From Clonostachys chloroleuca (Eukaryota > Ascomycota > Sordariomycetes > Hypocreales > Bionectriaceae), in assembly GCA_037952775.1 (NCBI GenBank), contig JBANAY010000003.1:22382001-22446000 (forward strand): 64,000 nt of DNA, read 5' to 3'. Numbering within the stretch: the stretch's first letter is position 1; every line of letters begins with the position of its first letter. This document shows, piece after piece, positions 47,030 through 58,745 of this stretch. A program made the position numbers and the translations under genes. A model generated the notes under the pieces. That model was not told the origin of the DNA. It searched no databases and worked only from the letters and a program-made list of their open reading frames with translations.

Positions 47030-48501
47030 GGGAAGAAATAATGATATAATATTCATTTGCTTATGAACTGCATCTAACAATAATATCTAGAAAAGCAATA
47101 ATAAACCCCCCATCTACCGATAATAATATAAGAAGACAGAGCGGCCCTGCGTAAGGGTACGACAGAACACGAGTGATCTACAATTGCCAAGCCAGCATCC
47201 CTTTTTTTCAGTAACATGGTGATGTCAAGAAATAAACCCTAACGTAAGAAAAAAGAAAGTGAATTCTCGCCCAAAATGCCTGCCGGGCCGCTCGGGGTAT
47301 ACAAATGAGAATTGCTTCCCACACTTCTACAGTGGCACTGTTTAGATCTTAGTCAATTCCTCTCATATAACTTTCTGGCGTTGACTGTACTACTCTCTAC
47401 TACAAATCTGCGCCGTGCAAAAGATTTTTATGCGACTTCAGTCACCAGTACAAAGAAACACATAGAATGGTCTCATTGTGCAAGGTATTATTGCACTTTG
47501 ATATGTTGGCTTTCAGTCTTGAATCATCTAGCATCGGGCTGTTTTGTCCCCGCTGGACTATTGGAGGCTCGTCCGATGTGTGCATGGCTGAATTAAACTA
47601 AGGTAACGGAAGCCAATATACGCCACATTGCCGTTACCGGTTCCAAAACCAGGGCATCCTTACCTTCTTGATCAATATGTTTCTCTGCGAATGGGCGGCC
47701 CCGTCTACGTACGTGCGTGGTGTAATAAGCATTTGACACTATTGGTGAGACTTCTTACTCAAGGCGCACCAGCTAATGGTGAGGACAAAGCCTTGTGTTT
47801 GGTAACTTAGATATGTGGAGGGTGGTCCCTCTTCCTTGGAGTTTGTCTGCATGTGGATGGTAGCATTCAGAAGAAAACAAAGGACATGGGCTAAACTATT
47901 GTTTGCATATTGGCGCAATGTACGCGAAATGCCTCATCGGGTGTTAGCCGTGATAGTTTGCCTTTTGGGTCGTAAGTCGTTGTTTTCAGCTGGGCATATA
48001 GCCAATGAGATTGGTTGAAACAGCGTCGTGCATGGGTGAAAGAATCCAATAGCGCCTGAGTGGCTGGTTACTCTTCCCTAGAGGACCGTTTAACGAACAG
48101 CTAGATGACCAACAACAAACCGTTACGTCCATGAAAAGTATGTCTCCCATGTCAGCCAAGAAGGTTGAAGCTGCTCAGCTGGTTTAGTGAATAGAACTAA
48201 CTGATTTTGGGTCACAGCCCACCCAATCGCGGACAAGATTCAACATCCACGGGATTGTTCGATACCCTCTCCGGTTATCAGCCTGTGTTTGAGCCACAGA
48301 TGGCCATTGAAGTCAGCATTGGCTTGGATGGGTCGTTTGCGAGAAAGTAGCAATAGGACGTATAGGGATGGAGCGATGCAGAAATGTATAAAATGATGGA
48401 TACTCACTGCACATCTATAATTCTCACTCTTCCTCGATAAAATCAGCATTTTGCGTTCGTTGGACATATTACAATCCTTCGCATCGATTTAGTTTTAGAA
48501 G
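47030..48501. other. Intergenic region
   Basis: About 1.5 kb without a supportable gene. Several 60-95 codon ORFs (47312-47596, 47628-47810, 47815-48018, 48240-48467) show no motif or splice-linked extension. It includes the promoter of the terpene cyclase gene at its right end. Confidence 0.45.
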
Positions 48502-49738
48502 ATGAAACTCAGTCGGGCCTTTTTAGGGAAAAAACAACTTCAACTCCCTCGCCCACGCCAGTTGAAGATTGTAAATATCCCTCTCAAGAAGCATGATATA
48601 TGCCTTGAGGTACAACAATCAATTTCCCGCAATATATCCTATGTTCTACCACTAACACATATTAGCTACAAGTCCCCAATGTTGATCCAAATCCTGTAAG
48701 GTCCGAGCCCATAGTTCTCAACTCAACCCACCTCGGCGCATCAACCCATGTCTCAGCAGTGCAAAAGGCTCATCTAGAACTCAAAGTGGCCATGCATCCA
48801 GCTGCGGCATCATGTCAAACCTTTGAAGAACAGAGCAGAGCTGAGGTCGGTGTCATTGAGAGACTTTTCCCTGGTAACCTAGCGGATAGCGTGCGGGTCT
48901 GCTTCGTAGCATGGCTCGCCTTTGTCTGTACCATGGACGACATCTTGGAGTGCCTTAGCCCTTCTGATGGAGAGGCTGTTCTGTATCGCTGTATTGGAAT
49001 GTTGAGAAATAATCACAAAACCAACACCAATGGTAAGAATCCCAAAGAACAAGCAAGGTGGGTGCACGACTGGACACCATACTAACATCAATTCATCGAA
49101 CAGGAAGGGTCCCCGACACTGAGGTTGAAAGGCTAACCCGGCTCTTATACGATCATAGCAGGCTTCATCTTCCCGCAGATGTCTGTGATGTATTCTTTCA
49201 GGCAATATGCGAAGTTTTTCAAGCTCATATCGCCGAGTTTCACTTCCTAGATGGTCAGACTGACCACGATCTATCTACATACATGTCCATCCGAAGACAA
49301 ACCATCGCACTTGGCCCTTTCTTTGAGGTAATCAAATATGTACATCTTCCAGAGAGTTGGCGTCGAAAGCCTACATGGAAGAAGCTCCAAGAAGAGATTT
49401 GCAGCACCGCAGGACTGCAAAATGATCTTCTCGGGCTGGAAAAAGATATTGAGAACGGCGACGGGCTCAACTCTGTGCTTGTGCTTCTACGGAACGAAGG
49501 GGTAGGGAACGCTTATGACGGTGACCCTGCAATGTTTGCTAAGTGTATTTCTATCATCGTCAAGATGCACAATGAGAGTGCCATAAGGGGGGCAGATTGC
49601 ATGGAGGAGCTCCTACAACCAGCTGGCAATGTTCTACCAGATTCAGTAGTGGAGGTTGCGAGGCATCTTATGTTGGTCTGCGAGACACACCTGGCATGGT
49701 GCGCCTCGGCAAAAAGGTACATGCCAAGATCAGAGTGA
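48502..49738 (+). CDS. Class I terpene cyclase (sesquiterpene/trichodiene-synthase-like fold)
   Basis: Three exons (48502-48609, 48666-49032, 49104-49738; introns 56 and 71 bp, each with an ACTAAC branch site near the acceptor) give 369 residues, the usual size for single-domain fungal cyclases. The aspartate-rich motif is MDDILE, in a hydrophobic helix (FVAWLAFVCTMDDILECL). The second metal motif is NDLLGLEKD, matching (N/D)DxxSxxxE with Gly in the Ser position. An effector-type Arg lies in SIRRQTIALGPFF. The protein is expected to ionise a prenyl diphosphate and cyclise it in the cytosol. The product cannot be predicted. A P450 and a Zn2Cys6 regulator lie 4-8 kb downstream. Confidence 0.75.
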
Positions 49739-51462
49739 TAGGTATGTAATTAGTTCGATTTATACCTGAGGCCTCAGAGACGCGCGGGTTCAGTTCCACA
49801 GACAAATACATAGTTAATTCGGGCTAGAGTGAAATTTTGAAGCAGACGCACCGTGACGCCCATTTGGCAAAAGATGGAGGATCAGTTGGACGTATATAAA
49901 GTCACAACTCAGGCATGATCCTCATGCCGTTGTTTCTTAGAAAATTACACAGCCTTGCTTAGAACGGATTTCTCTCACCATCGGTAGCAATCATCAAAGA
50001 CCACCTTTGCATCTCAAGAAACTCAAATTCGATTTAGATGCGCTCTACGGATTCATCTCCCCTTTTCCAAGCCCAATAAAAATGTTTCCCTTGCAGTCCA
50101 ACGACATCCTGTGTACCAGTGCACTCCCCCTTCACTCATAACACTGCTTGTGAAACACATCGTCCTTCTTCATGGCTTCAGCTACAAGTAGCCCAGTTGA
50201 GTTCCCGGCCGCTATCGTCGGCCCTTAATATGCCCTTGCATTTCCCTTGATACTCTCAGTTCCACATTTAGACAAGTCTTTGAGTCGCTGAATCCAAAAA
50301 CCCCAACTTTGAGGGTTATATGTAGTTTGTGGCGCCGTTGTGGTTATACCTGCTTGGCGAGCCAAGTCGCCAAGGTCGGACAAATGCGGATGGTCGGCAT
50401 AGTCGATCATAGTACTAGCAGTTACAGCTAATGACTGCTGACTACTCAAGATGGCTAGGATATATTCAGAATTCTGGCTCAATTTGTTGTCAGTTCCACT
50501 GGCTGCCCTGCTTGCTCCTCTTGATAACGGCATTCTTCTGGAATGATCCTGCCTTGGGCACAAGGAATTGGAACTACTCCAACCCCTTGCTCCTCAATGC
50601 CGATATGACACTGGAATCGATTTCATCCTCGGGCACACGCCCAAGGAATCCTGCCCAAAGTTGCAGAGGGCTAAGACCTGCTCGGCAGAGAGGCTAGACT
50701 TCGCGCTTGGTTGAAGCGGTTCTAATTCCTTGTGCCCAAGGCAGGGTCATTCCAGAAGAATGCCGTCACCGAGAGGAGCAAGTAGGGCAGCCGGTAGCAC
50801 TGACAAGAAGGGAGGGAAAGATGTGGAAGGAAGCCAGGTGAAGAGGGCAGCTTTTATAGTCATTCGACGCGCAGCTCATCCTGACGGCAAGTGAGTCATC
50901 GGCATGAAGGTTTATAGAATTTTCTTCCGCATGACTGCAGCCTTGGGCTAGCGAAGCTTTTTTTCATTAATATTTCGTATTGGTTGTGTTGAGTTGTCGG
51001 GTGTGGCTTGTTCTATTTTTTTCTTTATTTTATTTTTTTTCTACTTAAACTCTCTCCCGTATCGACCTTGTTGCCTTGGGTGAACCTGCCTCGTTCAATG
51101 CTCCATCTATGATCTTACCTCTCACATCTCGCCTGGGAAGAGAGCTGGATTAGACTAACCCGCAAATAAAGTCCCTTGAGCCGGAACAAGGATAAGGAAT
51201 CCACCGAGATTACTGATGATTGACTTTGGGCGCTTCTGGAATGGATCTGGTAGATCTTATATTTTATGTATATGGCGGCTGACCTCAACATCCACAGTAA
51301 TTATCAACACTCTGCTATGTTAACAACCTCCAATAGCCTCTTCACTTGACCACCTTTCGATACTGGACACGATCAGCCCCTCGGTTTCGTTGAGGATGGA
51401 CCTTGTATTGTGCCCCCGGAACGATGTGGAGGGGCGTGGTGTATCTCAACCATCTATGAATT
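49739..51462. other. Intergenic region with a long inverted repeat
   Basis: 1.7 kb between convergent genes. Apart from the inverted repeat at 50487-50806 (listed separately) I see only CT-rich and T-rich tracts (51013-51055) and no gene. Confidence 0.45.
50487..50806. repeat. Imperfect inverted repeat, two arms of about 100 bp
   Basis: Left arm 50487-50586 and right arm 50709-50806 are reverse complements at roughly 85-90% by eye, with identical cores (GGCATTCTTCTGGAATGA, CCTGCCTTGGGCACAAGG). The central spacer is about 120 bp. A transcript through it would form a long, slightly bulged hairpin. The arms could be a foldback element or a tandem-inverted gene fragment. Confidence 0.75.
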
Positions 51463-52654
51463 CTACGGTGTATCAGTGATATTGTGAATGACTGTAAACT
51501 CTAACACGATGAAAGCAACATAGCCAGCCAGCATTGCGCCTCCAATCCAACGGTCCAGTCTGCCACCAAACCAGACAGTTAATGTGAAAGCCAGAGTTGA
51601 GCCCCACAACACTGCAAGTTCTGTAATGTTGACATTGCTACCATCGAATTCCCCAGACGTGTCCAGCATGATAATTCCCATACAGAGGGTGAGAAGAAAG
51701 ATATTGCTCCCAACGGTATTGGCCACGAGAATACCTATTTGTCCCCTGCGGCCGCTTATAACGGCTACGAATTTCTCAGGAAGTGTGGTGGCAATGGAGA
51801 GGATAATGACGCCAAAAAGGACGTCAGAAATGCCGATACCGTCCGCAATGTTCGTCGCGGCGTGGGCCAAGACATAGCCAGCTAGGCAGATGGATAAGAA
51901 ACCAAGGACTAAGTAGAAAATATGGTATAACAAACTACGCCGGGGATGGCTGTGCCGCTGTGACTGAGGTCCTGTCGCCGAGTTACCCCCATGGTTCAGT
52001 AGCGCATCAGTCTCCCGACTCTCTGACCCTTCTTCATCGATGGATGTCCTCGCTGAATCCGTGTCGCTGTCATCATCACTGCTGTCGTCATCCGAGTCTT
52101 CTGGAGCAATAAGGCTGCCTTTGCTGATGGCCCAGCTTATCGAAATAACATAGGCAGTGAAAGCGGCTATCAAAATGGCACCACATGCCAGCCAGATCGT
52201 CCTATAGTGAAAATATGCGACGGGTGTAATAAAGCTGGTGATGACTAGTAGGATGAGGGAGTATATTCTAGAACTCCTATCGAACTCAGCTGGCCTCCCC
52301 CTCTCACCGAATAGGAGGCCAAGCGAGAAAGCGCCTAGGATATTCGAAATGGCGGACCCGATAATATTGCCTACTGCCAATGAGGACCGCCCCTGGGCAA
52401 GAGAGGAGATAACGACGACAAGCTATAACCAATATCATGATCAACAATGAATCAGAAGTAATTTTGGGCCCGTTGAAGCTCACCTCTTCCCATTCCGCGC
52501 CGGCCGTAAGAAGCGCGATTATCGTGCCGGGGATTCTGGTGCGTCGTGCGACAATGGCGGTATGGTCGACGAACTTATCTGCGCCGAACTCGAGGAGGAA
52601 CAAAGTGCTCACGAAGGTTGCTATATTGTAGGCAATAGCGTCACCGTTAGCCAT
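51463..52654 (-). CDS. Sodium/calcium exchanger-family membrane antiporter
   Basis: Two exons (52654-52484, 52422-51463; intron 61 bp) give 376 residues. Two alpha-repeats typical of the CaCA superfamily are visible: TAGAEWEELVVV...VGNIIGSAISNILGA in the first half, and ATTLPEKFVAV...GILVANTVGSNIFLL in the second. Around ten hydrophobic helices flank a hydrophilic loop that is strongly acidic (EDSDDDSSDDDSDTDS), a usual calcium-sensing feature. The first repeat has TAGAEWEE where many members have GTSxPE, which may shift ion choice. Likely role: calcium or other cation export or vacuolar loading. It is not obviously linked to the neighbouring genes. Confidence 0.82.
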
Positions 52655-53752
52655 GACGGAGTGTTGGGGAGTGGAAGCGCTTGGGGTGGGCGCTGTGTGA
52701 TAAGTTAGTTCGACAACTCAGTTGCTGATGGAGACAGAGTTATGGATACAGAGTTGTGGAAAATCTGCGGCAATACATCATTCCCCCCATTTGCGATAAA
52801 TGATAAATACCCGTGGACCACTACACTAACCTCTTTCCATTCCTTTCCGTTACGCCAGCCAATGTTTAGCTGCAACGTAGAACGTGTGAAAAAATTCGGG
52901 TTATAGGGTATACGCCAAAGCTGGTATGTACCTAGATCACACATTTGCCGATCGGCACACAAAGTGACTTTAGAATAGCACTACTACTGCAAGCAGGATT
53001 TTTCACGCACGGGAAATTCGAATTTGGAAACCAATTTAGGCGACAAAACAAGGTGAAATGGCTATAGTTAAGTTCGTTCCTCGAGCACCGTCCCAATAAA
53101 CCGCGACTGGTTTGCCTCTCTCGTGTGTCAACTCGTGAAGGTTGACATGTGATGATTGGGGAAGACTCTTTGCCACGATAGTTATTTTTCTATATAAGCA
53201 GATATTAGGTGTAGTCTGATAAGCGGGAAGAGTAGAAAATTGCTTGCAACTTTTGAGCAGCTGTATGAGATCAGGAGGAAAGTCGAAAGTCCGATAGCTT
53301 CATGCCATAGTTGTGTATCTGAGTGTGCGGGGAAGCTTCTTGGGAATAAATACGCATTATCATTCATGCCAGATGAGAAAGTCTAGAACGACAAAGATAC
53401 GCCCATCTACTGCAATAATACGTACTTTGACCAACATACTCAAAAGCTTTCTTCAACAGGTTTGCTCGGATAATCGGTGCCGTTAATGCTCCGTAGTGCC
53501 TACACGAGCGTACTGTTCAGCTTTGACCGTTATTTTACATATGCAATATTACGGCCGTAGATCATACCCGAAAAGAAAACACCCGAAAATGCCCTATCCC
53601 TTATCCACATACATGCGGAAAAAGGCCGAAAATTCTCCATTCATAGGAACCCCGACACTATCAAAGAGTCCTCTGTAAAATTCTGAGGCCGTCAGCGATT
53701 AAAGAAACTGAAAAATCACCGCTGTTCGGCGATTTTCTCTCCCTGTATCTCT
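52655..53752. other. Divergent intergenic region
   Basis: 1.1 kb between the exchanger gene (-) and the Zn2Cys6 gene (+), presumably holding both promoters. No supported ORF. Confidence 0.4.
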
Positions 53753-55520
53753 ATGGATAGCCCAGTCCAGTCCAACGCTAAACCCTCCGAAGCCGACAAA
53801 TCGCGAATACCAAGAGCATGCGATCTTTGCCGCCGTAGAAAGGTCAAGGTATGGAGATTCGTTACCGGCCAGCCACGTTTCATTATTGACTCACGCCCCG
53901 TTAGTGCCGTTGGGCGGCTCATGAAGATGCCACTTGCGTGAGCTGCTCTTCCATGGGAGCTCGTTGTACATGGGATATTAAGCCGCAGAAAAGAGGAAGG
54001 CCTAATCGGTACCTAGTAGCCCTTTGTCGAAGCCTCAGTCCACGCTTGGAAATTAACCACTCCGGTTTAGCCATGCTCCTGCTAGTCCAGTTACCGATGG
54101 CCGTGACGCGAATAGCTTGCCGCAGTCTCCCCACGGGACGATTGTAGAAAAAGTCCTGCGCGACCAGGGTCCATCATCCGAAGAAACACAAGGGGTTAAG
54201 ATCCAAAGCGAGTCACTCCTCTCGCAGCTAGGATCTCCCTCGTCCGTACAGCAAGCTCTTGATGATTGGTTTGAGTTCTTCTACCCTATTCAACCGCTAC
54301 TGCACCGAAGGTACTTCATATCACGGTATCAAGGAGGAGAGATGCAAACAAACTCGGAATTCCTGGCATTGGTGATTTCGATGTGTGCTTCTATTGTTGT
54401 CACCCTGCCCCGGAAAGCTGCTACGGAGTATAGCGGGATTACAGTCTCAAAGAGCCTCCACCTAGTCCGGTACTACAATCTGTTACAGCCTACCACCGGA
54501 TGTAGTGTGGACTGGTGCGTGGCGTATTATTTGCTGTCTTGGGCCCAGATGGGTGAGCATGGTTTCACCGGGTTTGACGTCTTTAACAACCTCAAAAGTG
54601 CTATGTCAGGAGTTCAGTGGCTTTTGTCTTTCCAGCCCAGACAGAGCAGTGTTCACGACGAAGAAATATTGAAGCGCCTTTATTGGCAACTGACAATATT
54701 GGACATGTTGGTAATCCATTTACTTCTTGTTGATTTCATCTTTCTTTGGCTAATCACAACCTTACAGAGGACTAGATACGAAAGGGTGGCCGGCCTGTTC
54801 TTTTTACCCTCTAAGCGGTGACCAGTCCCGACTAAGACCTCGATGTTTATCTGATGAGGATCTATCTCCAGCAGATGGCCTGATCCCACGCATACGCGCA
54901 AGCCATGAAGACACTATAGATTACGTTACTGGCTTCAACGCTCACGCAGACATAATCCTAACGTGGTGGCACGCAAAAGCAGATAGCGAGCATAGAACCC
55001 CACGTGAAGTCATTGATCACGGCCTTGAGCGTCTACAAAGCATATTAGATGGTCTCCCTCCTGAGCTCAGGTGGAGGGGCGGCTTATCACGAGATCCGAG
55101 AGCAACACGCGGACATGAGATGCAAATGCTCAACATCATGATTAGTTTTCTGTACATCAAGTCCAACCTTCTGGAGATTTATGGGCCAGTAGCAGAACCA
55201 CCATTTACTCATTACACAATTATCAGGTAAGTACAACTTACTATCCAGAGCATGTCCAGAGTTCACTCTGACTAGTCTTCTTTCTCAGTGATGTTCTCGA
55301 AATTCTCCATCATGTCCCCCGGACCATCTTGGAGTCGGTAGGGTTCTCGGTAGTCAAGAGGGTCAGAGACATGGGTGCGCCCTACCTCGAGGAGTTGAAA
55401 CTTATGTCCAACGCGGATGCTTTAGCGTCGGAACCAACAAGACAGCGATTATGGCAACTTCTGAGCGAGCTCGAGTTATTAGATTATCAAGGACGTCCAG
55501 AAATTAGCACTCATTGCTAG
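53753..55520 (+). CDS. Zn(II)2Cys6 transcription factor 2
   Basis: Five exons (53753-53848, 53905-54008, 54071-54706, 54768-55226, 55289-55520) splice to 508 residues. The zinc cluster crosses the first intron: C-DL-C-RRRKVK, then C-RWAAHEDAT-C-VS-C-SSMGAR-C, spacing C-x2-C-x6-C-x9-C-x2-C-x6-C, followed by a basic linker KPQKRGRP. The middle-homology region starts near DWFEFFYPIQPLLHRRYF and continues through ATEYSGITVSKSLHLVRYYNLLQPTTGCSVDWCVAYYLLS to GWPACSFYPLSGDQSRLRPRCLSDEDL, as in regulators of fungal secondary metabolism. It lies between the terpene cyclase and the P450, so it may regulate one or both. The donor of intron 3 (GTTGGT) is non-standard after the GT but is required by frame. 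Confidence 0.8.
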
Positions 55521-56269
55521 AAACTCAATCCAAGTCGTTGATAGAGCAAAATGTAAAAGAGACCGTTCCCATCTCAGATGACGAAGCTGCTGGCACCTGA
55601 ACTGTTGCGGGGTGTCCAAACCTCCCATTATATTATAATTTTATGCAGACTGGAATTCATAGGATTAGGCCATCGAAACCAAAAAGGGAAAAAAATAAAA
55701 AATAAAAAATAAGCCAGCCAATTGAGGCATTCGAATTACAACCTAGTGTGATCGACTCGTCGGAGCACCGGAAGTCAGCAGGCCCTCGAGAAACGATGTG
55801 CTCCGTCTGGGGTATTTTCGGGGAATATCGATGCGCAAGAGTGACATGCTTGCCGCACGGCTCGGCCCTAACTCAACGCAAGTCTTCGGTGCATCGGCCG
55901 TAACGCAACCAAAATAAGCCATATTCGTCATTCATTCAGTGGACCAGTGTAATGATGGCGGTGCGAGAGTTGCATTGCAGATCAATGCACTGCAGATTGA
56001 TGAAGTTGTCCTTCCTCTTGTGGGTTCTTCACTTCCAGTTGCATCTAGCGAGCGCCTGCGCGTAAGGTAGCAACTAAATTGTTTCAGTCAGTCCGGAAAG
56101 ACCGGGCTCATCATCTATGCCGAAATCCCTTGGAAAAGGGGCTGTAATTTATATATAAGTTCTAAGGGGTATTGCTTCAATGTCCAAGACTTAAGGCAGT
56201 GACCCAAAGAAGAACAATAATTGACCATAAACTCGCATTCTTACACCTGGGTATACGGTCAAAGCAAAA
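55521..56269. other. Intergenic region upstream of the P450 gene
   Basis: 750 bp. A minus-strand ORF at 55743-55931 has no recognisable features. TATATATAAG near 56150 is a plausible TATA element for the P450 gene. Confidence 0.4.
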
Positions 56270-58071
56270 ATGGCTCTTTCAAATTCCTCGACACATCATC
56301 TTCCAGAAAGCAGTACCTTGGTATCGTATTTTGACCTCTCGACTTTCTCATTCTTCTTGGCAACCACCGTCTTCGTTGTTCTGTTGAGCCGTGCTCGCCA
56401 ATCCCGAGATGCTATTCCAATCCTAAATCCGAAGAACAGGTTTGAGCTTACAGCTCACAGAGTCAAGAAGCTGTTCCTCACCAATGGAAATACGATGGTG
56501 GATTCGTGGTTCAATGCGAATCCTCACAAGCCCGCCCGCCTCCATGCCGATTTTGGCGAAGTCACAATCCTTCCACCCAATCTAACAAATGAGATCCGAA
56601 ACGACGAAAGGTTCAACTTCTCAAAGTGGACGCTCAATGTAAGTCGCAGCACTCTTTCTTTGAAACATGACTGACGAAAGTAGGCGTTCCATGGCCACAC
56701 ACCCGGCTTCGAAGGCTTCCGTGAGGGCGGCCACGATTCGCGCATACTGCAAAACGTCATCATTAAAGACATTACCAAGTCTCTCAGTATGTCCCGGTCA
56801 TTGATGTGTACCTAGGCTAAATGCTAATTGATCATAGACCTAATTACAGGACCGCTTGCCGAGGAGACCGCCCTGGCAGTCTCAGACGTGCTCCCATCTG
56901 ATAAAGGTAAAATATTTCTTTCTTCGAGTTGAAACCAGCTGCTTACTATATCTTCTTGAAGAATGGCATACAATTACCGTTAGGAGCACAATCGCACATA
57001 TCGTCGCGCGAGTCTCATCCCGTGTGTTCTTGGGTACGGAAATCTGTCGCAATAAAAGATGGCTTCAAATCACCCTGCGCTACACAGTCGATGCTTTCAT
57101 GGCTGCTGAAAACCTCCGGTTGTGGCCGGCACCTTTTCGTCCCCTAGTGCACTGGTTCATGCCAAGCTGCCAGAAACTGCGCAGCGAGGTTGCCGAAGCA
57201 AAAGAGATCATCACTCCCGTTCTCGAGGATCGCCGTCTGAAAAAGAAGCAAGCGCAGCAGGGTCAAGTCAAATATGAGGCACCAGATGATGCTATTGAAT
57301 GGGTCGAGAGAGCAGCAAACGGGGAATCATATGATCCGGTGTCAATTCAGCTGATCCTCTCTGTTGCTGCAATCCACACAACCTCAGATTTGGTCACTCA
57401 AGTCATGGTCAGGCTGGCCCAGAATCCCGAAATATTGGAGCCTCTAAGGAATGAGATTCAGGCCACCCTGAAGCAGGATGGCTGGCGCAAGTCGTCATTG
57501 TACAATATGAAACTGCTAGACAGTGTGATCAAGGAAAGCCAGCGCCTAAAGCCGATTGGGAACGGTATGTCTAAATGTCTCTTCAAGTTCTTCCCTGACT
57601 CACAAGTTGATAGTTGTTATGCGCCGCGTGGTATCCGAAGATGTCACGCTCAGCGACGGTACCCGTATCTCGAAAGATAGCACTATTGTTGTCACTTCCC
57701 GTAGACTGTGGGACAAGAATATCTACTCGGAGCCTGACAAATGGGATGGCTATCGCTTCTACAACATGCGATCTGACCCCGACAAGCAAGCAAGCGCTCA
57801 GCTTGTCGCTACGTCGGACAAGTTCCTCGCGTGGGGGCACGGCAAACACGCTTGTCCAGGTCGTTTCTTTGCTTCAAATGAGGTCAAAATTATTCTCATC
57901 CATGTCCTTATGAATTACGACTGGGAGTTGCCCGAGGGAGCGTCAACAGTTATTCATAATGTGGGCCTTGCAATGACTATGGATCCAGCACTTGAGTTAA
58001 GGATCAAGGAGCGGGAGGTTCCATTGAGATTTGAGCGTGTCCCTTGTCAATATCTAGCATCCAAATTTTAG
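56270..58071 (+). CDS. Cytochrome P450 monooxygenase
   Basis: Five exons (56270-56638, 56684-56786, 56838-56906, 56962-57564, 57614-58071; introns 45-55 bp) give 533 residues. N-terminal membrane anchor about 25-42 (FSFFLATTVFVVLLS) for ER attachment. I-helix AAIHTTSDL (oxygen-binding Thr pair), K-helix ExxR as KESQR, and heme-binding loop FLAWGHGKHACPGRFF with the thiolate Cys. The overall pattern (WGHGKHACPGRFFASNEVK) resembles fungal P450s of the ent-kaurene-oxidase and secondary-metabolite groups. Terpene oxidation fits the nearby cyclase but is not shown. Every splice junction keeps frame, so the gene appears functional. Confidence 0.85.
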
Positions 58072-58745
58072 ATTGCGTCTTGGACGCGGAAGGCGCTCTG
58101 TCGCATATTAGTTACTCATAGCGACGCTGAGATAACCAGGAAATGTGTCTCTGGTTTAACATTGTCAGTTGATATTCAAATGAACTGTAAGAGCCAAATA
58201 GCCAAGGGCAGACAGGGCTTTGAAAAATCGAGTCTACGCCATACCCTGATATAGTTTAGTTATTATGATGTGATATTCCTCCTTTTCCTTTCTCAGCATG
58301 GAACATTTTTGAATTCTCAAACAGTATGCGAGCATTCCTATCTAATTGAATCATGAAAGGTTCGGAGATAGGAAATCGCCCGGAACAGCCTCAAGCGAGA
58401 TTAAGTGGCTGGGATTGTGTCCCCAGGATATCTGTTGTTCAGGTACATTGACAATACGACTCGTTTGCTAGTTGGCATTTACCTGTCAGCAATTGGTGCC
58501 GTTAAAGAGCTTGCGTTGCACTGTCCGAACCGGGCGGCACAACCTTCGTCAGCATTCCGGTTGCATATTTGGTAGAGCCTGGTGTGAGTTATTCTGCTTA
58601 CATGCATATCAAGGCATCTACCTACCCGATAGCATCATATCGTCGTGGCTGCCTAAAAGCGGTCTTCGGTACCTCAATTGAAGCGCTGGATTCATTCTAC
58701 CTCCACCAGACAAGCCAAAGATATCACGGTTTTTTTTTTGTTAAA
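58072..58745. other. Intergenic region
   Basis: 670 bp between the P450 stop and the F-box gene start. An open frame extends upstream of 58746 (from 58569), but the T9 tract and lack of F-box homology before 58746 favour it being 5' UTR. Confidence 0.4.

Noticed and set aside
50225..50697. Short ORFs across the inverted repeat
   Set aside because: They are broken by the repeat structure and lack a start context or domain; more likely debris of the duplicated fragment.
58569..58745. Upstream extension of the F-box protein
   Set aside because: The frame is open, but the F-box domain begins directly after the ATG at 58746, and a T9 tract lies just before it, typical of a leader.
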